A DNA stretch of 64,000 nucleotides from SXOA01 sp046153945 (lineage in GTDB: Bacteria > Planctomycetota > Planctomycetia > Pirellulales > Pirellulaceae): contig JBJXFF010000039.1 in the NCBI GenBank assembly GCA_046153945.1, positions 11,678 to 75,677 of the forward strand, given 5' to 3'. Positions 32,566 to 40,803 of the stretch are shown piece after piece. A model generated the notes under the pieces. That model was given only the letters and a program-made list of their open reading frames with translations, did no database searches and was not told where the DNA came from. Numbering within the stretch: position 1 is the stretch's first letter; each line of letters opens with the position of its first letter. Position numbers and translations under genes: made by a program.

Positions 32566-32985
32566 ATGAAGCTTTCCAAGAAAACAAATCGCGGCGGGAC
32601 GCTGGCGCTCAATATGACGCCGATGATTGATTGCGTCTTTTTGCTGCTGATTTTTTTCATGTCCTGCACGCAGGTTTCGGTCATCAACAAGAGCCCGCTC
32701 GACCCGCCGGAGCAGAAGGGGACGGAGGACCAGTCGGAGGCGACGATCACCATCAACGTGGACAAGGAGGGGGACATCCTGATCACGCAGAGCGTCTATT
32801 CGCTGCCGCAGGCGGTGGTGCTGGTGACCGAGACGATTGCGGAGAAGAAGGGGAACCTGGACCTCGTCAACGTGGTGCTGCGGGTGGACCGGCAGGCGAA
32901 ATCGGGAGTGGTGAACGATTTGATCAAGGCGCTCGAGAAGCTCAAGGTGACGAACGTGCGGTTCACGACGCGGGAGCCGGCATGA
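32566..32985 (+). CDS. ExbD/TolR-family proton channel subunit, first copy
   Basis: This 139-residue protein has one N-terminal membrane span (NMTPMIDCVFLLLIFFMSC) with the proton-path Asp in PMIDCVF, preceded by the basic start MKLSKKTNRGG. The periplasmic part shows ATITINVDKEGDILI and VLRVDRQAKSGVVNDLIKAL, the family pattern. With the TolQ/ExbB protein encoded at 27.9-28.8 kb it would form the proton-driven motor. The upstream gene in the ancestral operon was probably tolQ. AGGAGG ends one base before the ATG, too close for good initiation. A TATAAT nine bases upstream raises the option of a near-leaderless mRNA. The distance suggests that the insertion changed its expression. Confidence 0.9.
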   Translation: MKLSKKTNRGGTLALNMTPMIDCVFLLLIFFMSCTQVSVINKSPLDPPEQKGTEDQSEATITINVDKEGDILITQSVYSLPQAVVLVTETIAEKKGNLDLVNVVLRVDRQAKSGVVNDLIKALEKLKVTNVRFTTREPA

Positions 32986-32994
32986 GAGCAAGAA

Positions 32995-33108
32995 ATGTAG
33001 GCCGCGACTCCCGTCGCGAGCCATCAGCTTCGATATCGCGCGGGGCAATAGCCGGTTGCCAGTCCAGACTCGGTCCTGATGGCTCGCGAGAGGACTCGCG
33101 GCCTACAT
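32995..33108. repeat. Inverted repeat between the two exbD genes
   Basis: Arms of 33 bp at 32995-33027 and 33076-33108 match with three mismatches. They begin ATGTAGGCCGCGA and end TCGCGAGCCATCAG. The loop is about 48 bp. It sits wholly in the intergenic space and would fold into a long hairpin in the operon mRNA. Confidence 0.85.
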
Positions 33109-33120
33109 TGGGAGGCCGTC

Positions 33121-33546
33121 ATGAGACTCACTAGCCGGAGCGGGAAGCATGGGGGGAGCCTGGAGCTGAATATGACGCCGATGATTGACTGCGTCTTTCT
33201 GCTGCTGATTTTCTTCATGACGACCGCCAGTTTTGTGGAGACCGAGCGGGAGTTGAATCCGGCGATCAAGGTGCAGCGGGCGTCCGCCAAGGCGGCTGGG
33301 GATTTTCAGCCGGCCATCATTGACGTGGTGAAGGGGAGCGGGGGAAAGTTCGTCTATCGGATCGGCGGGCGGGAGATTGAGACGCAGCAGGAGTTGACGC
33401 AGGTGCTGCGGCAGTTCGACAATAAGGTCCAGGGAGCCTTCGTGCGTGTTTCGGATGATGCCATCTTCGATCTGCCAGCCGCCGCCATCCAAGCCGCCAA
33501 GGACGCGGGTTTCCCGTTTGTGTCTTATGTGCCGCTGGAGAAGTAG
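33121..33546 (+). CDS. ExbD/TolR-family proton channel subunit, second copy
   Basis: This 141-residue protein again has a single N-terminal span (NMTPMIDCVFLLLIFFMTTA) with the conserved Asp, and a periplasmic domain (FVYRIGGREIETQQELTQVL, VSDDAIFDLPAAAIQAAKDA). The span is nearly identical to that of the first copy while the soluble part differs, so the two may form a heterodimer. GGGAGG lies six bases before ATG 33121. It is between the first ExbD gene and the large TPR-like gene. Paired ExbD subunits beside one TolQ are common in planctomycetes. The cargo or partner of this motor is not known. Confidence 0.9.
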   Translation: MRLTSRSGKHGGSLELNMTPMIDCVFLLLIFFMTTASFVETERELNPAIKVQRASAKAAGDFQPAIIDVVKGSGGKFVYRIGGREIETQQELTQVLRQFDNKVQGAFVRVSDDAIFDLPAAAIQAAKDAGFPFVSYVPLEK

Positions 33547-33550
33547 CGAT

Positions 33551-33621
33551 AGTAGCCCGCACACTCCGTGTGCGCGGCAATTCTGGCAATCCGGGCCGGC
33601 ACACGGAGTGTGTCGGCTACT
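33551..33621. repeat. Inverted repeat between exbD copy 2 and the TPR-like gene
   Basis: The arms AGTAGCCCGCACACTCCGTG (33551 on) and CACGGAGTGTGTCGGCTACT (to 33621) are imperfect complements. Each arm contains its own small palindrome CACACTCCGTGTG or relative. The right arm ends next to the SD of the following gene (AAGGGG at 33622-33627). Confidence 0.8.
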
Positions 33622-33631
33622 AAGGGGCGTT

Positions 33632-36265
33632 ATGGTTGGCTGGGATAAACGGGGTCGGGAAGAGTTTTCGCCGCGAAAACCCTTCCCGACCCCTTCTTGG
33701 TTGCCGGCCCTTACGGTTTGCCTCCTTGCGACGCTTTCGCCGCTTAGTGCCCAAGACGATTCCGCCAAGGTGGAACGGTATCTCTCGCGGCTGGGACTTT
33801 CGAAAATGCGGGTGCGGCACCTGGAGCGGGAGGTGCAACAGGGGGGGGAATCGCGGGACCGGGCGGCTCGGAAATTGGCCGATGCCTACGCGGCGGCCCT
33901 GATGGACGCAGCCGAGGACCAGCCCCGGTTCGACCGCCTGAAGCTGCAAATTGACAAGCTGCTCCTCACCAGCCCCGCGGCCAGCACGCCGGCCTTGCAG
34001 GTGGCGTTGTTGCAGGCCGAGTTCCAGCGGGGGGAAGCCCTGATCACCGCTTGGATTGAAGACCCGCGAGACAAGCAGTTGCTTTCGCGGGCGGCGGATA
34101 TTTTGGGACCGCTCGCCACGCAGCTCGAAGCGAAAGGAAAGGAGCTCAGCACGGCCGTCGACAAGTTGGCGGAGGGAATTGACGCCATCAAAGCGGAGGA
34201 CGCCCGCCGAGCCGCTGATGCGGAATTGCTCCGGCTGCAAGCGGTGGTGGCCCGCGTCACGTTCTACACGGGCTGGAGCCGGTACTACCTGGGAGTGACG
34301 AAGCAGGAGACCGCGAGCGCTCAGCCGGAATTCGCCGCGGCGAAGGCTCTGTTTTGCGATGTGCTGGGGGTTGATGGCGAAAAAGAGTACGCGGATGTGG
34401 AAGACGTCACTTCGCTCGGGCTTGAATCAACGTGGCGAGCCCGAACTGCGCTCGGCCTCGCTCTCACGGAAACTGGACTCGGTAAGTCGGCGGCTGCGGA
34501 GCGGTGCTTCAGTTGGCTGCAGCATGCAAGCGCCCCGGCGGGACTGCGGGATCAAGGCTCTTTCTGGCAGTTGCAAGGTCTGCTCAACGCGCCGAATCTC
34601 GCCGGAGCCGCGGAGTTCGCTGCGAAGAAAGTGGAAACTCTGGCGTCTCCTCCCACGCCGGGAAAGAACAGCCTCTGCATCGCCGCCATTCGTGCGGGTG
34701 CGGCCGTGGACCCGGCTGCCAAGGATGCCGAGACGGGAAAGAGCCTCATCGCCGCCGGCATTCGGGGCCTGGCCCGGCTGCGGCAGTTTGAAACGCTGAG
34801 TCAGCTTGTCGCCAAACATAAGCTCGAAGACTTTCAGGGAAAGTCCGCCAGCTTTTATCTGGCGTGGCTGAAGGGACGGGGCCAATTCTTCGCAGCCGAG
34901 AAATCCAAAGCCGCCGCCGACTATCAGGCCGCCGCCGTCGCCCTCGCCGCGGCCCTCGATTCCCCCGACGCCGGCCGCGACCTGTTCGCAGCCGCCCAGT
35001 GCCGCTATCACCTCGCCTGGTGCCGGTTCCGGCTCGATGATTTTGAAACTGCGGCTCGGCTGTTTCGAGAGGCGGCTCCCGTGCTCGTCGAAAGCGAACG
35101 GGAACTGGCCGTGCAGGCGATGTGGATGGAGTTCGCCTGTTTTCAAAAGCTGGCGGAAACGAAGAAGGAGAAAAAATATTCCGCGTCGGCGGTGGCGGCG
35201 CTCAAGGCGCTGAAGCGGGACTTCCCCGATTCGGAACAAGCCGGCAAGGCGGAACTGCTCATCGCCCGCTTGCAGCAGGACCTTTCTCCCGAGGAGGCGC
35301 TCGCCAGCCTGCTCGCCATCAAGCCGACCGAGCCGAACTACGCCTCGGCCCGGCTGGAGATCGCGCAGCTTCAGGTGCAGAAATGGTCGAAGGTAAAAAC
35401 TGACAAGTCTCAGGCTCCCGCAGCCGCCAAGGATGCCCTTGCGGCTGTCGAGACATTGCTCGCCGCCAAAGGGGCGAGCGCCGACCAGAAGCTGCGCGGC
35501 AGTCTGATTGGCTTGCAAGTCGTATTTGAAACGGCTCCCGTGGATGAGAAGCGGGGGGCAGCCTGTCTGGAAGCTGCGACACCGGCCGGCGAAGCACTTC
35601 CGGCCAAGAGTCCCCTGGCCGCGGAGTTCCATTACCGCCGCCTGCAACTCGCGCAAAAGACCGGGGACAAAACGGCCATGAATAAAGCCGCCGCCTGGAT
35701 CGCCGCGAACAGCGCGGGCTCGCCGTACGAGATGCCGGCTCTCGTTCTTGTCGCTCGCCAGGCGGACGACTCCGTCGCCGCGGCCACGGATGGCAACCGC
35801 CAGGAGTTGCAGGAAGAAGCTGCCGATGTCTACTCGCGGCTGGCGGCGCTCGTTGGGGAAACGCCCGAAGCGATTAAGGGCGTGAAAAACGCGCTGGCTG
35901 TCAACTCCAAGCTGGCCCACTATGATGAAGCATTGGGGCGGTGGAAGGAGGCGGCGGCTCGGCTCGACAAAATCGTGGCCGCGATGCCGAGCGACAAAAA
36001 ATACCTGCGGCGGGCGGGAATCGCCCACTTTCAGGCCAGCGAGTTCGCCCCCGCCCTGGAACAGTGGCGGAAGCTGCTCGGCGGCGTGGAAGGAGGGAGC
36101 GACGAATGGTTCGAGGCCAAGTACCACCAACTCGCCTGCCTCGCCAAAACCGACCGCCCCAGTGCCGTCAAAGTCTGGAAGCAGTTCAAGCTCCTCTTTC
36201 CGCAAGTGAAATCGGCGGCATGGAAGGATAGATTCGCGACACTCGAAGCGGAATTGGGGAAATAG
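33632..36265 (+). CDS. Large exported TPR/alpha-helical repeat protein
   Basis: No named family was recognised. ATG 33632 has AAGGGG four bases upstream and begins a basic leader with a signal peptide (PTPSWLPALTVCLLATLSPL, cleaved near SAQDD). The 877-residue product is almost all helical. It shows recurring TPR-like units, such as DLFAAAQCRYHLAWCRFRLD, then DFETAARLFREAAPVL, and SKLAHYDEALGRWKEAAARL with YLRRAGIAHFQASEFAPALE. Such arrays usually bind partner proteins. It follows the ExbD pair closely, so it may couple the motor to a periplasmic assembly. An earlier in-frame start would overlap exbD copy 2 and lacks support. Confidence 0.75.
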   Translation: MVGWDKRGREEFSPRKPFPTPSWLPALTVCLLATLSPLSAQDDSAKVERYLSRLGLSKMRVRHLEREVQQGGESRDRAARKLADAYAAALMDAAEDQPRFDRLKLQIDKLLLTSPAASTPALQVALLQAEFQRGEALITAWIEDPRDKQLLSRAADILGPLATQLEAKGKELSTAVDKLAEGIDAIKAEDARRAADAELLRLQAVVARVTFYTGWSRYYLGVTKQETASAQPEFAAAKALFCDVLGVDGEKEYADVEDVTSLGLESTWRARTALGLALTETGLGKSAAAERCFSWLQHASAPAGLRDQGSFWQLQGLLNAPNLAGAAEFAAKKVETLASPPTPGKNSLCIAAIRAGAAVDPAAKDAETGKSLIAAGIRGLARLRQFETLSQLVAKHKLEDFQGKSASFYLAWLKGRGQFFAAEKSKAAADYQAAAVALAAALDSPDAGRDLFAAAQCRYHLAWCRFRLDDFETAARLFREAAPVLVESERELAVQAMWMEFACFQKLAETKKEKKYSASAVAALKALKRDFPDSEQAGKAELLIARLQQDLSPEEALASLLAIKPTEPNYASARLEIAQLQVQKWSKVKTDKSQAPAAAKDALAAVETLLAAKGASADQKLRGSLIGLQVVFETAPVDEKRGAACLEAATPAGEALPAKSPLAAEFHYRRLQLAQKTGDKTAMNKAAAWIAANSAGSPYEMPALVLVARQADDSVAAATDGNRQELQEEAADVYSRLAALVGETPEAIKGVKNALAVNSKLAHYDEALGRWKEAAARLDKIVAAMPSDKKYLRRAGIAHFQASEFAPALEQWRKLLGGVEGGSDEWFEAKYHQLACLAKTDRPSAVKVWKQFKLLFPQVKSAAWKDRFATLEAELGK

Positions 36266-36331
36266 AGACGCAAAAACTCGAAATCCGAAGTTCGAAATCC
36301 GAAACTGCAATTAGCAATTTGAAATCTAGCA

Positions 36332-39070
36332 ATGTCATCTTCCTCCGCACTTAGCGATTCGCAACTAGCCGCGTTTCGCCAGAAGGCGGGGCCCATTCTG
36401 GCGGAGGCGCGGGGGCTGACGCCCGGCGCGCTGGCGAAGCTGGGAGACATTGCCCGCGACCTGGGGCTTGCTGATGACCAGGTGCAGGACGCCATCCGCG
36501 CCCTGCACGGGGGCGCTGCAAAGGCCAAAGACCCAGCGGTGGAAAAATTCCGCAGTCGGTTGCTGAAGGACTTGTCGGCGAGAAAGACGATTATCGGGCC
36601 GGAAATTGAAGCCCGCATCGTGGCCGGGGGAGTGCAGAAATACGCGCTGGCCGAGTCGATCATTCTAGAGGTTCTGTCCGAAGTGGCGGCGGAACTGGGC
36701 CTGCGGCGGATCACCGGCAACGAAGCCGTCGCCCACTTCGTGGAGATGGTGGACTCGGCCATCGGCGAAAAAACCTGGCTCAATCGGCAGTCCTGGGACC
36801 GGCTGCGGATGGCGTCCGAAAAATGGGGGCTGACGTTTGAGGATGCGGACCAGCTCATCGAGCAAAAGCTGGACGCGAATCGCCGGGCCTCTTTCCGGGG
36901 GAAGCTGTTTGGCTGGGTGGTGACATACGGCTCGATTGGGGTCGTGGCGTGCGTGCTGCTGACTGTCGGTATTCTCGTGGCGCGGCGGAAAAATGAGCCG
37001 GAGACAAGCGGAACCGAAGGGACGACTATAACTACGCCCGAAGGGGGCGAGACAAAGCCCGCGGTGGCCAAGGGGCCGCCGGAGTGGTGGGGATACGAGT
37101 TGGCGATTGCGGCGACCGAGGCGCGGCGAGAAGTGCCGGGGTTTGCGGAGGTCTACAAGCATTTGATTAGCAAAGCGCCGGCCAAGCGTGGAGTTGCTTA
37201 CACCCAGCTGGTGAACCTGGGAGCGAAGCAGGCTCCTGCGTCGAAACCACGCACGACGCTGGAAGAGATCATCGTCAGTTGCCACGCGCGGGAGCCGGAT
37301 GACAATGCCGCCCAGGAACTCCGCAATGCGTTGCTCGCACTCGTTCCGGCCCACTCCACGCCCACTGCCGTGGACGCTTATTTTTTCGAGCGGGCGTTTT
37401 GGGGAGTCAGCGTGTGTCGGCAATTAATGCAGACGACCGCAGTGATTCCCAAGCGGCCGGCTGCCGCGGCTGCGGCGTTGTCGACCGCACTGGGCGTGAC
37501 CGTGATGGCGGATGGGAAGGAAGGAGAGCAGGCCGCCAAGACCGAGACGGCCCTTTCGGCAACACTTTTTCAACAATTGATTGCCCTTGCGCCGCACCAT
37601 CCCGCCACGGCTCCCGCTTTGCATGATTATTTGATCGCGAACGGCCGGCTGCCGACGGCTCCGGAGGAGCGGGAACCGCTGGAGGCGGCGTATCTGGCGG
37701 TCCTGTTGCCGGCGTCGGAGGCGAACTGGCGGGACCATCAAGACCTGCTGACCAAGCTCGTCCGGTCGAAAAATCCGCTCGTCACGCTGCGGATGGCCGA
37801 CCTGATGGTGAAGGTGAGCGACCGCGGCCTGCAGTCGCTGCTCGCAGAGGAACTGGTGCGGCAGACCGGGGCCAAGCCGCGAACCAGCGACCCCAAGGAC
37901 GTGGCCCGGGCGGTTCGTTCGGCTCTGGGGGCCGCGGGGGTTTCGTCGGCCCAGTCTCAGGAGGATCGCTGGGAACTCTTGCGTTTCGAGGTAGGCTCGT
38001 CCCTCACCGCCAAACCCCCCGCAGCCGCGAGTCATGCCGAGCTGCTGCAAGAGACTTTGCATCTCGCCCGCCTCGCCACGCTTGCTGCCGCACTCTCTCA
38101 AGGAGAGTCGGGCTATCCCGTCTTCGATGAGCTGATGGCGCCGAAGAAGCCGATGGAACCGGAGGAGAAGGATGCGTTCGCCGAAGGAGAAAAGCCCGCG
38201 CCTCCAAAGCCGCGCGTGCTTTCCAACAAAGAAAAGCAGCAACTGGAGCTGATGATTGCGACGCTCAGGGCCTATCGGGAGCATCAGCCGATCCAGCGGA
38301 CGGGGAGCGTGCGGGCGCTCGCCCAAATCGCTCCCCTCGTCCCCGATCTGACCTATGAGCAGGCATCGGCTGTCTGCCGTTACCTCCTGGTCGAGAAATC
38401 CAATGACGAACAGCAGGCCATTCAATCGCAGATGCCGCACTTCAAGGGCTGGAAGCAACTGCGGCTGGCCTTGGCGGACCATGTGGAAGAGACAAAGCTT
38501 CCTGCCGCGCAGATTCAGGAACTCGTGAACGGCTTATGCGGCGATGGCGAGTCTTCCAGCAGCGATTCGTTCCGCCGGACGCTGCTCCTCAGCGTGAAGC
38601 ACGATTTGGGGACCGTCAAGAGCAGCGGCGGAAATGAATCGTCGGTCCCACAAGCGGCGGAGCAGCTCGCGGAGTATTATCGGACCCGTGCTCGGCTGGC
38701 GGGTGTTTCGTCTGCGGAACTGAGTGCGGCGGAATCTCCGGGGCAGCTACTGGAACTGATTGCGCAGGTTATGGCGAAAGGGAGCGGCGAGAAGAAGCCG
38801 GCTGCCGGCGAGGCGGGGATGACGGAGCAATTGGAAGCGGCCCGGTTCCTCGGAAACAGCGACCTGCGCAGGACGGTGCTGCTGCAGCGGCTGGTGATTC
38901 GGGCCGCCGTGCAGCGGATCACGGCGACTCGTCCCCGCCAGGCTGAATCCGCGGCCCTCGTTCTTGCCAGCTTGGAAACAGCCGACGCCAAAGCGGAAAA
39001 CATCCTCGTCCAGCTTTACCACGGGGAAGCAGCCACTCTGAAACTGGGGACGCTGTATGGGGCGAATTAG
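36332..39070 (+). CDS. Large membrane-anchored protein of the TolQ/ExbD cluster, function unknown
   Basis: This 912-residue protein matches no family I know. A cytoplasmic N-terminal part (about 1-200) is helical, with two or three repeats of the type LTPGALAKLGDIARDLGLAD and WDRLRMASEKWGLTFEDADQ, each resembling small J-like or EF-like helical pairs. One clear span follows at about 197-217 (WVVTYGSIGVVACVLLTVGI). The remaining 690 residues are Ala/Glu-rich helices that should lie in the periplasm. The protein has the same orientation as its neighbours and is separated from the TPR-like gene by about 65 bases. A scaffold linking cytoplasm to periplasm is possible, but this is a guess from topology. 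Confidence 0.7.
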   Translation: MSSSSALSDSQLAAFRQKAGPILAEARGLTPGALAKLGDIARDLGLADDQVQDAIRALHGGAAKAKDPAVEKFRSRLLKDLSARKTIIGPEIEARIVAGGVQKYALAESIILEVLSEVAAELGLRRITGNEAVAHFVEMVDSAIGEKTWLNRQSWDRLRMASEKWGLTFEDADQLIEQKLDANRRASFRGKLFGWVVTYGSIGVVACVLLTVGILVARRKNEPETSGTEGTTITTPEGGETKPAVAKGPPEWWGYELAIAATEARREVPGFAEVYKHLISKAPAKRGVAYTQLVNLGAKQAPASKPRTTLEEIIVSCHAREPDDNAAQELRNALLALVPAHSTPTAVDAYFFERAFWGVSVCRQLMQTTAVIPKRPAAAAAALSTALGVTVMADGKEGEQAAKTETALSATLFQQLIALAPHHPATAPALHDYLIANGRLPTAPEEREPLEAAYLAVLLPASEANWRDHQDLLTKLVRSKNPLVTLRMADLMVKVSDRGLQSLLAEELVRQTGAKPRTSDPKDVARAVRSALGAAGVSSAQSQEDRWELLRFEVGSSLTAKPPAAASHAELLQETLHLARLATLAAALSQGESGYPVFDELMAPKKPMEPEEKDAFAEGEKPAPPKPRVLSNKEKQQLELMIATLRAYREHQPIQRTGSVRALAQIAPLVPDLTYEQASAVCRYLLVEKSNDEQQAIQSQMPHFKGWKQLRLALADHVEETKLPAAQIQELVNGLCGDGESSSSDSFRRTLLLSVKHDLGTVKSSGGNESSVPQAAEQLAEYYRTRARLAGVSSAELSAAESPGQLLELIAQVMAKGSGEKKPAAGEAGMTEQLEAARFLGNSDLRRTVLLQRLVIRAAVQRITATRPRQAESAALVLASLETADAKAENILVQLYHGEAATLKLGTLYGAN

Positions 39071-39377
39071 ATGCTTACCTTGTAACAAGAAACTGTGGCA
39101 TGGTTTTTCAGCCGCGGTAGCGGCGTCAGAACGTAGCCCACAGCGCGAGCTGTGGGTAAACGGAAGTAAGAACCGCAACAGCCCCGGTAGGGGCGCTAGA
39201 AGGTTAGAACCGAGGGCGAATCCGGCTATCGCTAGAGCTTCCCTCCGCGGACGACCGGATCGCAACGATTCTTTCGCCGCTGCCGCGGCTTGGGTTTTGA
39301 TTTATCTCGCGCTCCCACAGCTTGCGCTGTGGGCTATGTTCTTTCGCCGCTGCCGCGGCTGCATATTCGAGCGTATC
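39071..39377. other. Non-coding repeat-rich gap
   Basis: A frame stays open through this gap and joins the next gene, but its translation is repeat sequence with no protein character. The gap consists mainly of the inverted and direct repeats at 39109-39361. Confidence 0.6.
39109..39361. repeat. Inverted and direct repeat cluster
   Basis: Arms 39109-39156 and 39314-39361 are imperfect complements of 48 bp. Each holds a palindrome, CCCACAGCGCGAGCTGTGGG or CCCACAGCTTGCGCTGTGGG. CTTTCGCCGCTGCCGCGGCT occurs twice directly, at 39271-39290 and 39341-39360. These are likely lineage-specific dispersed repeats. Confidence 0.85.
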
Positions 39378-40340
39378 GTGAATGGTCGTGATCGCTCGAA
39401 GTCTTTTTGGTGGCCGCTTTGTCGCCCTGGTGAGTGCGGCATTTATCTGACCTGCTTCTTTTTGCTCGTGCAACCTGCTCAAGCCGTTGTCATTTACAAG
39501 AAAGGTTCGAGCAAGCCGGTCGCTGGGCATCTGGTCCGCCAGAATGGCAACGAAGTCGTCGTCCGCGAGGAAACCTCGACCGGGAACAGAGACATCATTG
39601 TCCCCCGTAGCGAAATCGAGGACCTGATTGAAACGGTCTCCGTCGAAAGGCTCACGGCGCTCGACCCCAGCCGGCCGCAGGAGTATCGGGAGTATGCCGA
39701 GGAGTTAGCGGAAAAGAAGCTCGACCCCGAGGCCCGCCTCATGGCGGTTCGCCTCTTTCAAATTGCGGCCTGGCTCGATCCGGCGAAGACGGGCCGCGGA
39801 GCGCTGCTGGGACTCGTTTCCGTGGCCCGTCCGGGAGAGGAAGAAGCTCGTTTCCGAACGGCTGCGTACCTCTTTGATCCGCGGCACGACAAGGCGCTCC
39901 TCGGACAAACATCAATTCCGACCAGCAAGGCCACCAAGGAAGCCGATCCCGTGCAGGCCCTGCTGGAAGCGGTTCGGCAGCTTCGACGAGGGCATGGCCA
40001 GCAAGCCCGTGGGGCGCTCACCCCTCCGGCAGTAAGCGACGAACTGGCCGCGTATCAAGGAATCCTCACCCGTGACGAGTTTCTGGCCGCGTGCGCCGGC
40101 AAAGAGCTTTCCGACGAGCAGCTTCGCAAGGTGCTGGAACTGGAACTGACTCTCGACAGCCGAATGAGCGGCGGCGGGGGGAAGCCGGCGGAAACGACGT
40201 TGGCCTCCTGGAACGACGCGGTCCGGGCGGGAAACCTGGGCCCGATTCCGTCCGTAGAGTTCGACAAGCTCACCCCGTTCGACCCGCGCGAGAGTCTGTT
40301 TCGCCAGGGGAAGTGGCAGCGTCCCGCGGGGAGCAAGTAG
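39378..40340 (+). CDS. Exported protein of unknown function, last gene of the TolQ/ExbD cluster
   Basis: I do not recognise a family. GTG 39378 starts a signal peptide (CGIYLTCFFLLVQPAQA) followed directly by VVIYKKGSSKPVAGHLVRQN, a short beta domain (GNEVVVREETSTGNRDIIVP). The rest of the 320 residues is helical (EYREYAEELAEKKLDPEARL and MAVRLFQIAAWLDPAKTGRG). The C-terminal end is Gly/Pro-rich. Upstream in-frame codons run through palindromic repeats and are unlikely to be translated. GAG six to eight bases before the GTG is only a weak ribosome site, so the start is uncertain. Gene order suggests that it belongs to the same envelope assembly as the preceding genes. Confidence 0.65.
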   Translation: MNGRDRSKSFWWPLCRPGECGIYLTCFFLLVQPAQAVVIYKKGSSKPVAGHLVRQNGNEVVVREETSTGNRDIIVPRSEIEDLIETVSVERLTALDPSRPQEYREYAEELAEKKLDPEARLMAVRLFQIAAWLDPAKTGRGALLGLVSVARPGEEEARFRTAAYLFDPRHDKALLGQTSIPTSKATKEADPVQALLEAVRQLRRGHGQQARGALTPPAVSDELAAYQGILTRDEFLAACAGKELSDEQLRKVLELELTLDSRMSGGGGKPAETTLASWNDAVRAGNLGPIPSVEFDKLTPFDPRESLFRQGKWQRPAGSK

Positions 40341-40349
40341 AATACCGGC

Positions 40350-40721
40350 ATGAAAACCCTGCAACTCGATCACGTTGCCCTGCACGTCGCCGACCTCGAG
40401 CGGAGCACGAAGTTCTACACCGAAGTTCTGAAGCTCGAGCCGATGCCCCGCCCGGCCTTCGCCTTTCCCGGAGCCTGGTTCCGGCTGGGGGCCAGCCAGG
40501 AGCTGCATCTGATTGGAGAACGGACGGCCCCCGTGATTTCTCACAACCGGGGTAACCACTGGGCCCTGATGATCGACGACATGGACGCCTGGGAGCAGTA
40601 TTTTCAAAAGAACGAGATTCCGTATCTCCCCCGTCGCCGCCGGCCGGATGGGGCGTTTCAGATTTATCTCATCGACCCGGATGGGCACTATATCGAGCTA
40701 TGCACGGCAGTGCCGGCGTAG
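40350..40721 (+). CDS. VOC-family (glyoxalase/dioxygenase-like) protein
   Basis: The 123-residue protein is one vicinal-oxygen-chelate domain. LDHVALHVADLERSTKFYTE supplies the first metal His; LHLIGERTA, NHWALMIDDMDAWEQYF and DPDGHYIELCTA supply later beta strands with His and the final Glu ligand. Two betaalphabetabetabeta units are visible. Members include glyoxalase I, fosfomycin-resistance enzymes and extradiol dioxygenases. The substrate cannot be told here. It starts nine bases after the preceding gene, so it may be co-transcribed, although its role seems unrelated. Its stop codon lies inside the palindrome at 40717-40746. No good Shine-Dalgarno is seen. Confidence 0.85.
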   Translation: MKTLQLDHVALHVADLERSTKFYTEVLKLEPMPRPAFAFPGAWFRLGASQELHLIGERTAPVISHNRGNHWALMIDDMDAWEQYFQKNEIPYLPRRRRPDGAFQIYLIDPDGHYIELCTAVPA

Positions 40722-40746
40722 GACGGAGCCATTGCTCCGTCCTACG
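40717..40746. repeat. Dispersed palindrome CGTAGGACGGAGC / GCTCCGTCCTACG, copy 2
   Basis: The 13-bp arms are identical to those at 4897-4925, with loop CATT. It overlaps the stop codon of the VOC gene, so the stem would form at the 3' end of that mRNA. Confidence 0.85.
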
Positions 40747-40803
40747 AGAAACTGTTCGGCGCGGGTCTCTGACCCCGCCGCAATTCTATCGCGGTTTTTC
40801 TAA

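Noticed and set aside
34427..38482. Long minus-strand frames opposite the TPR-like and membrane-anchored genes
   Set aside because: They are antisense to genes with signal peptide, membrane span and a proper ribosome site. Their products are Arg/Gly/Leu-rich without structure.
32409..39361. CRISPR array among the hairpin repeats
   Set aside because: The repeats are not evenly spaced, there are no unique spacers between identical repeats, and no cas gene is present.
39057..39377. N-terminal extension of the last TolQ/ExbD cluster gene
   Set aside because: The extension is translated repeat DNA. The signal peptide begins only after GTG 39378.
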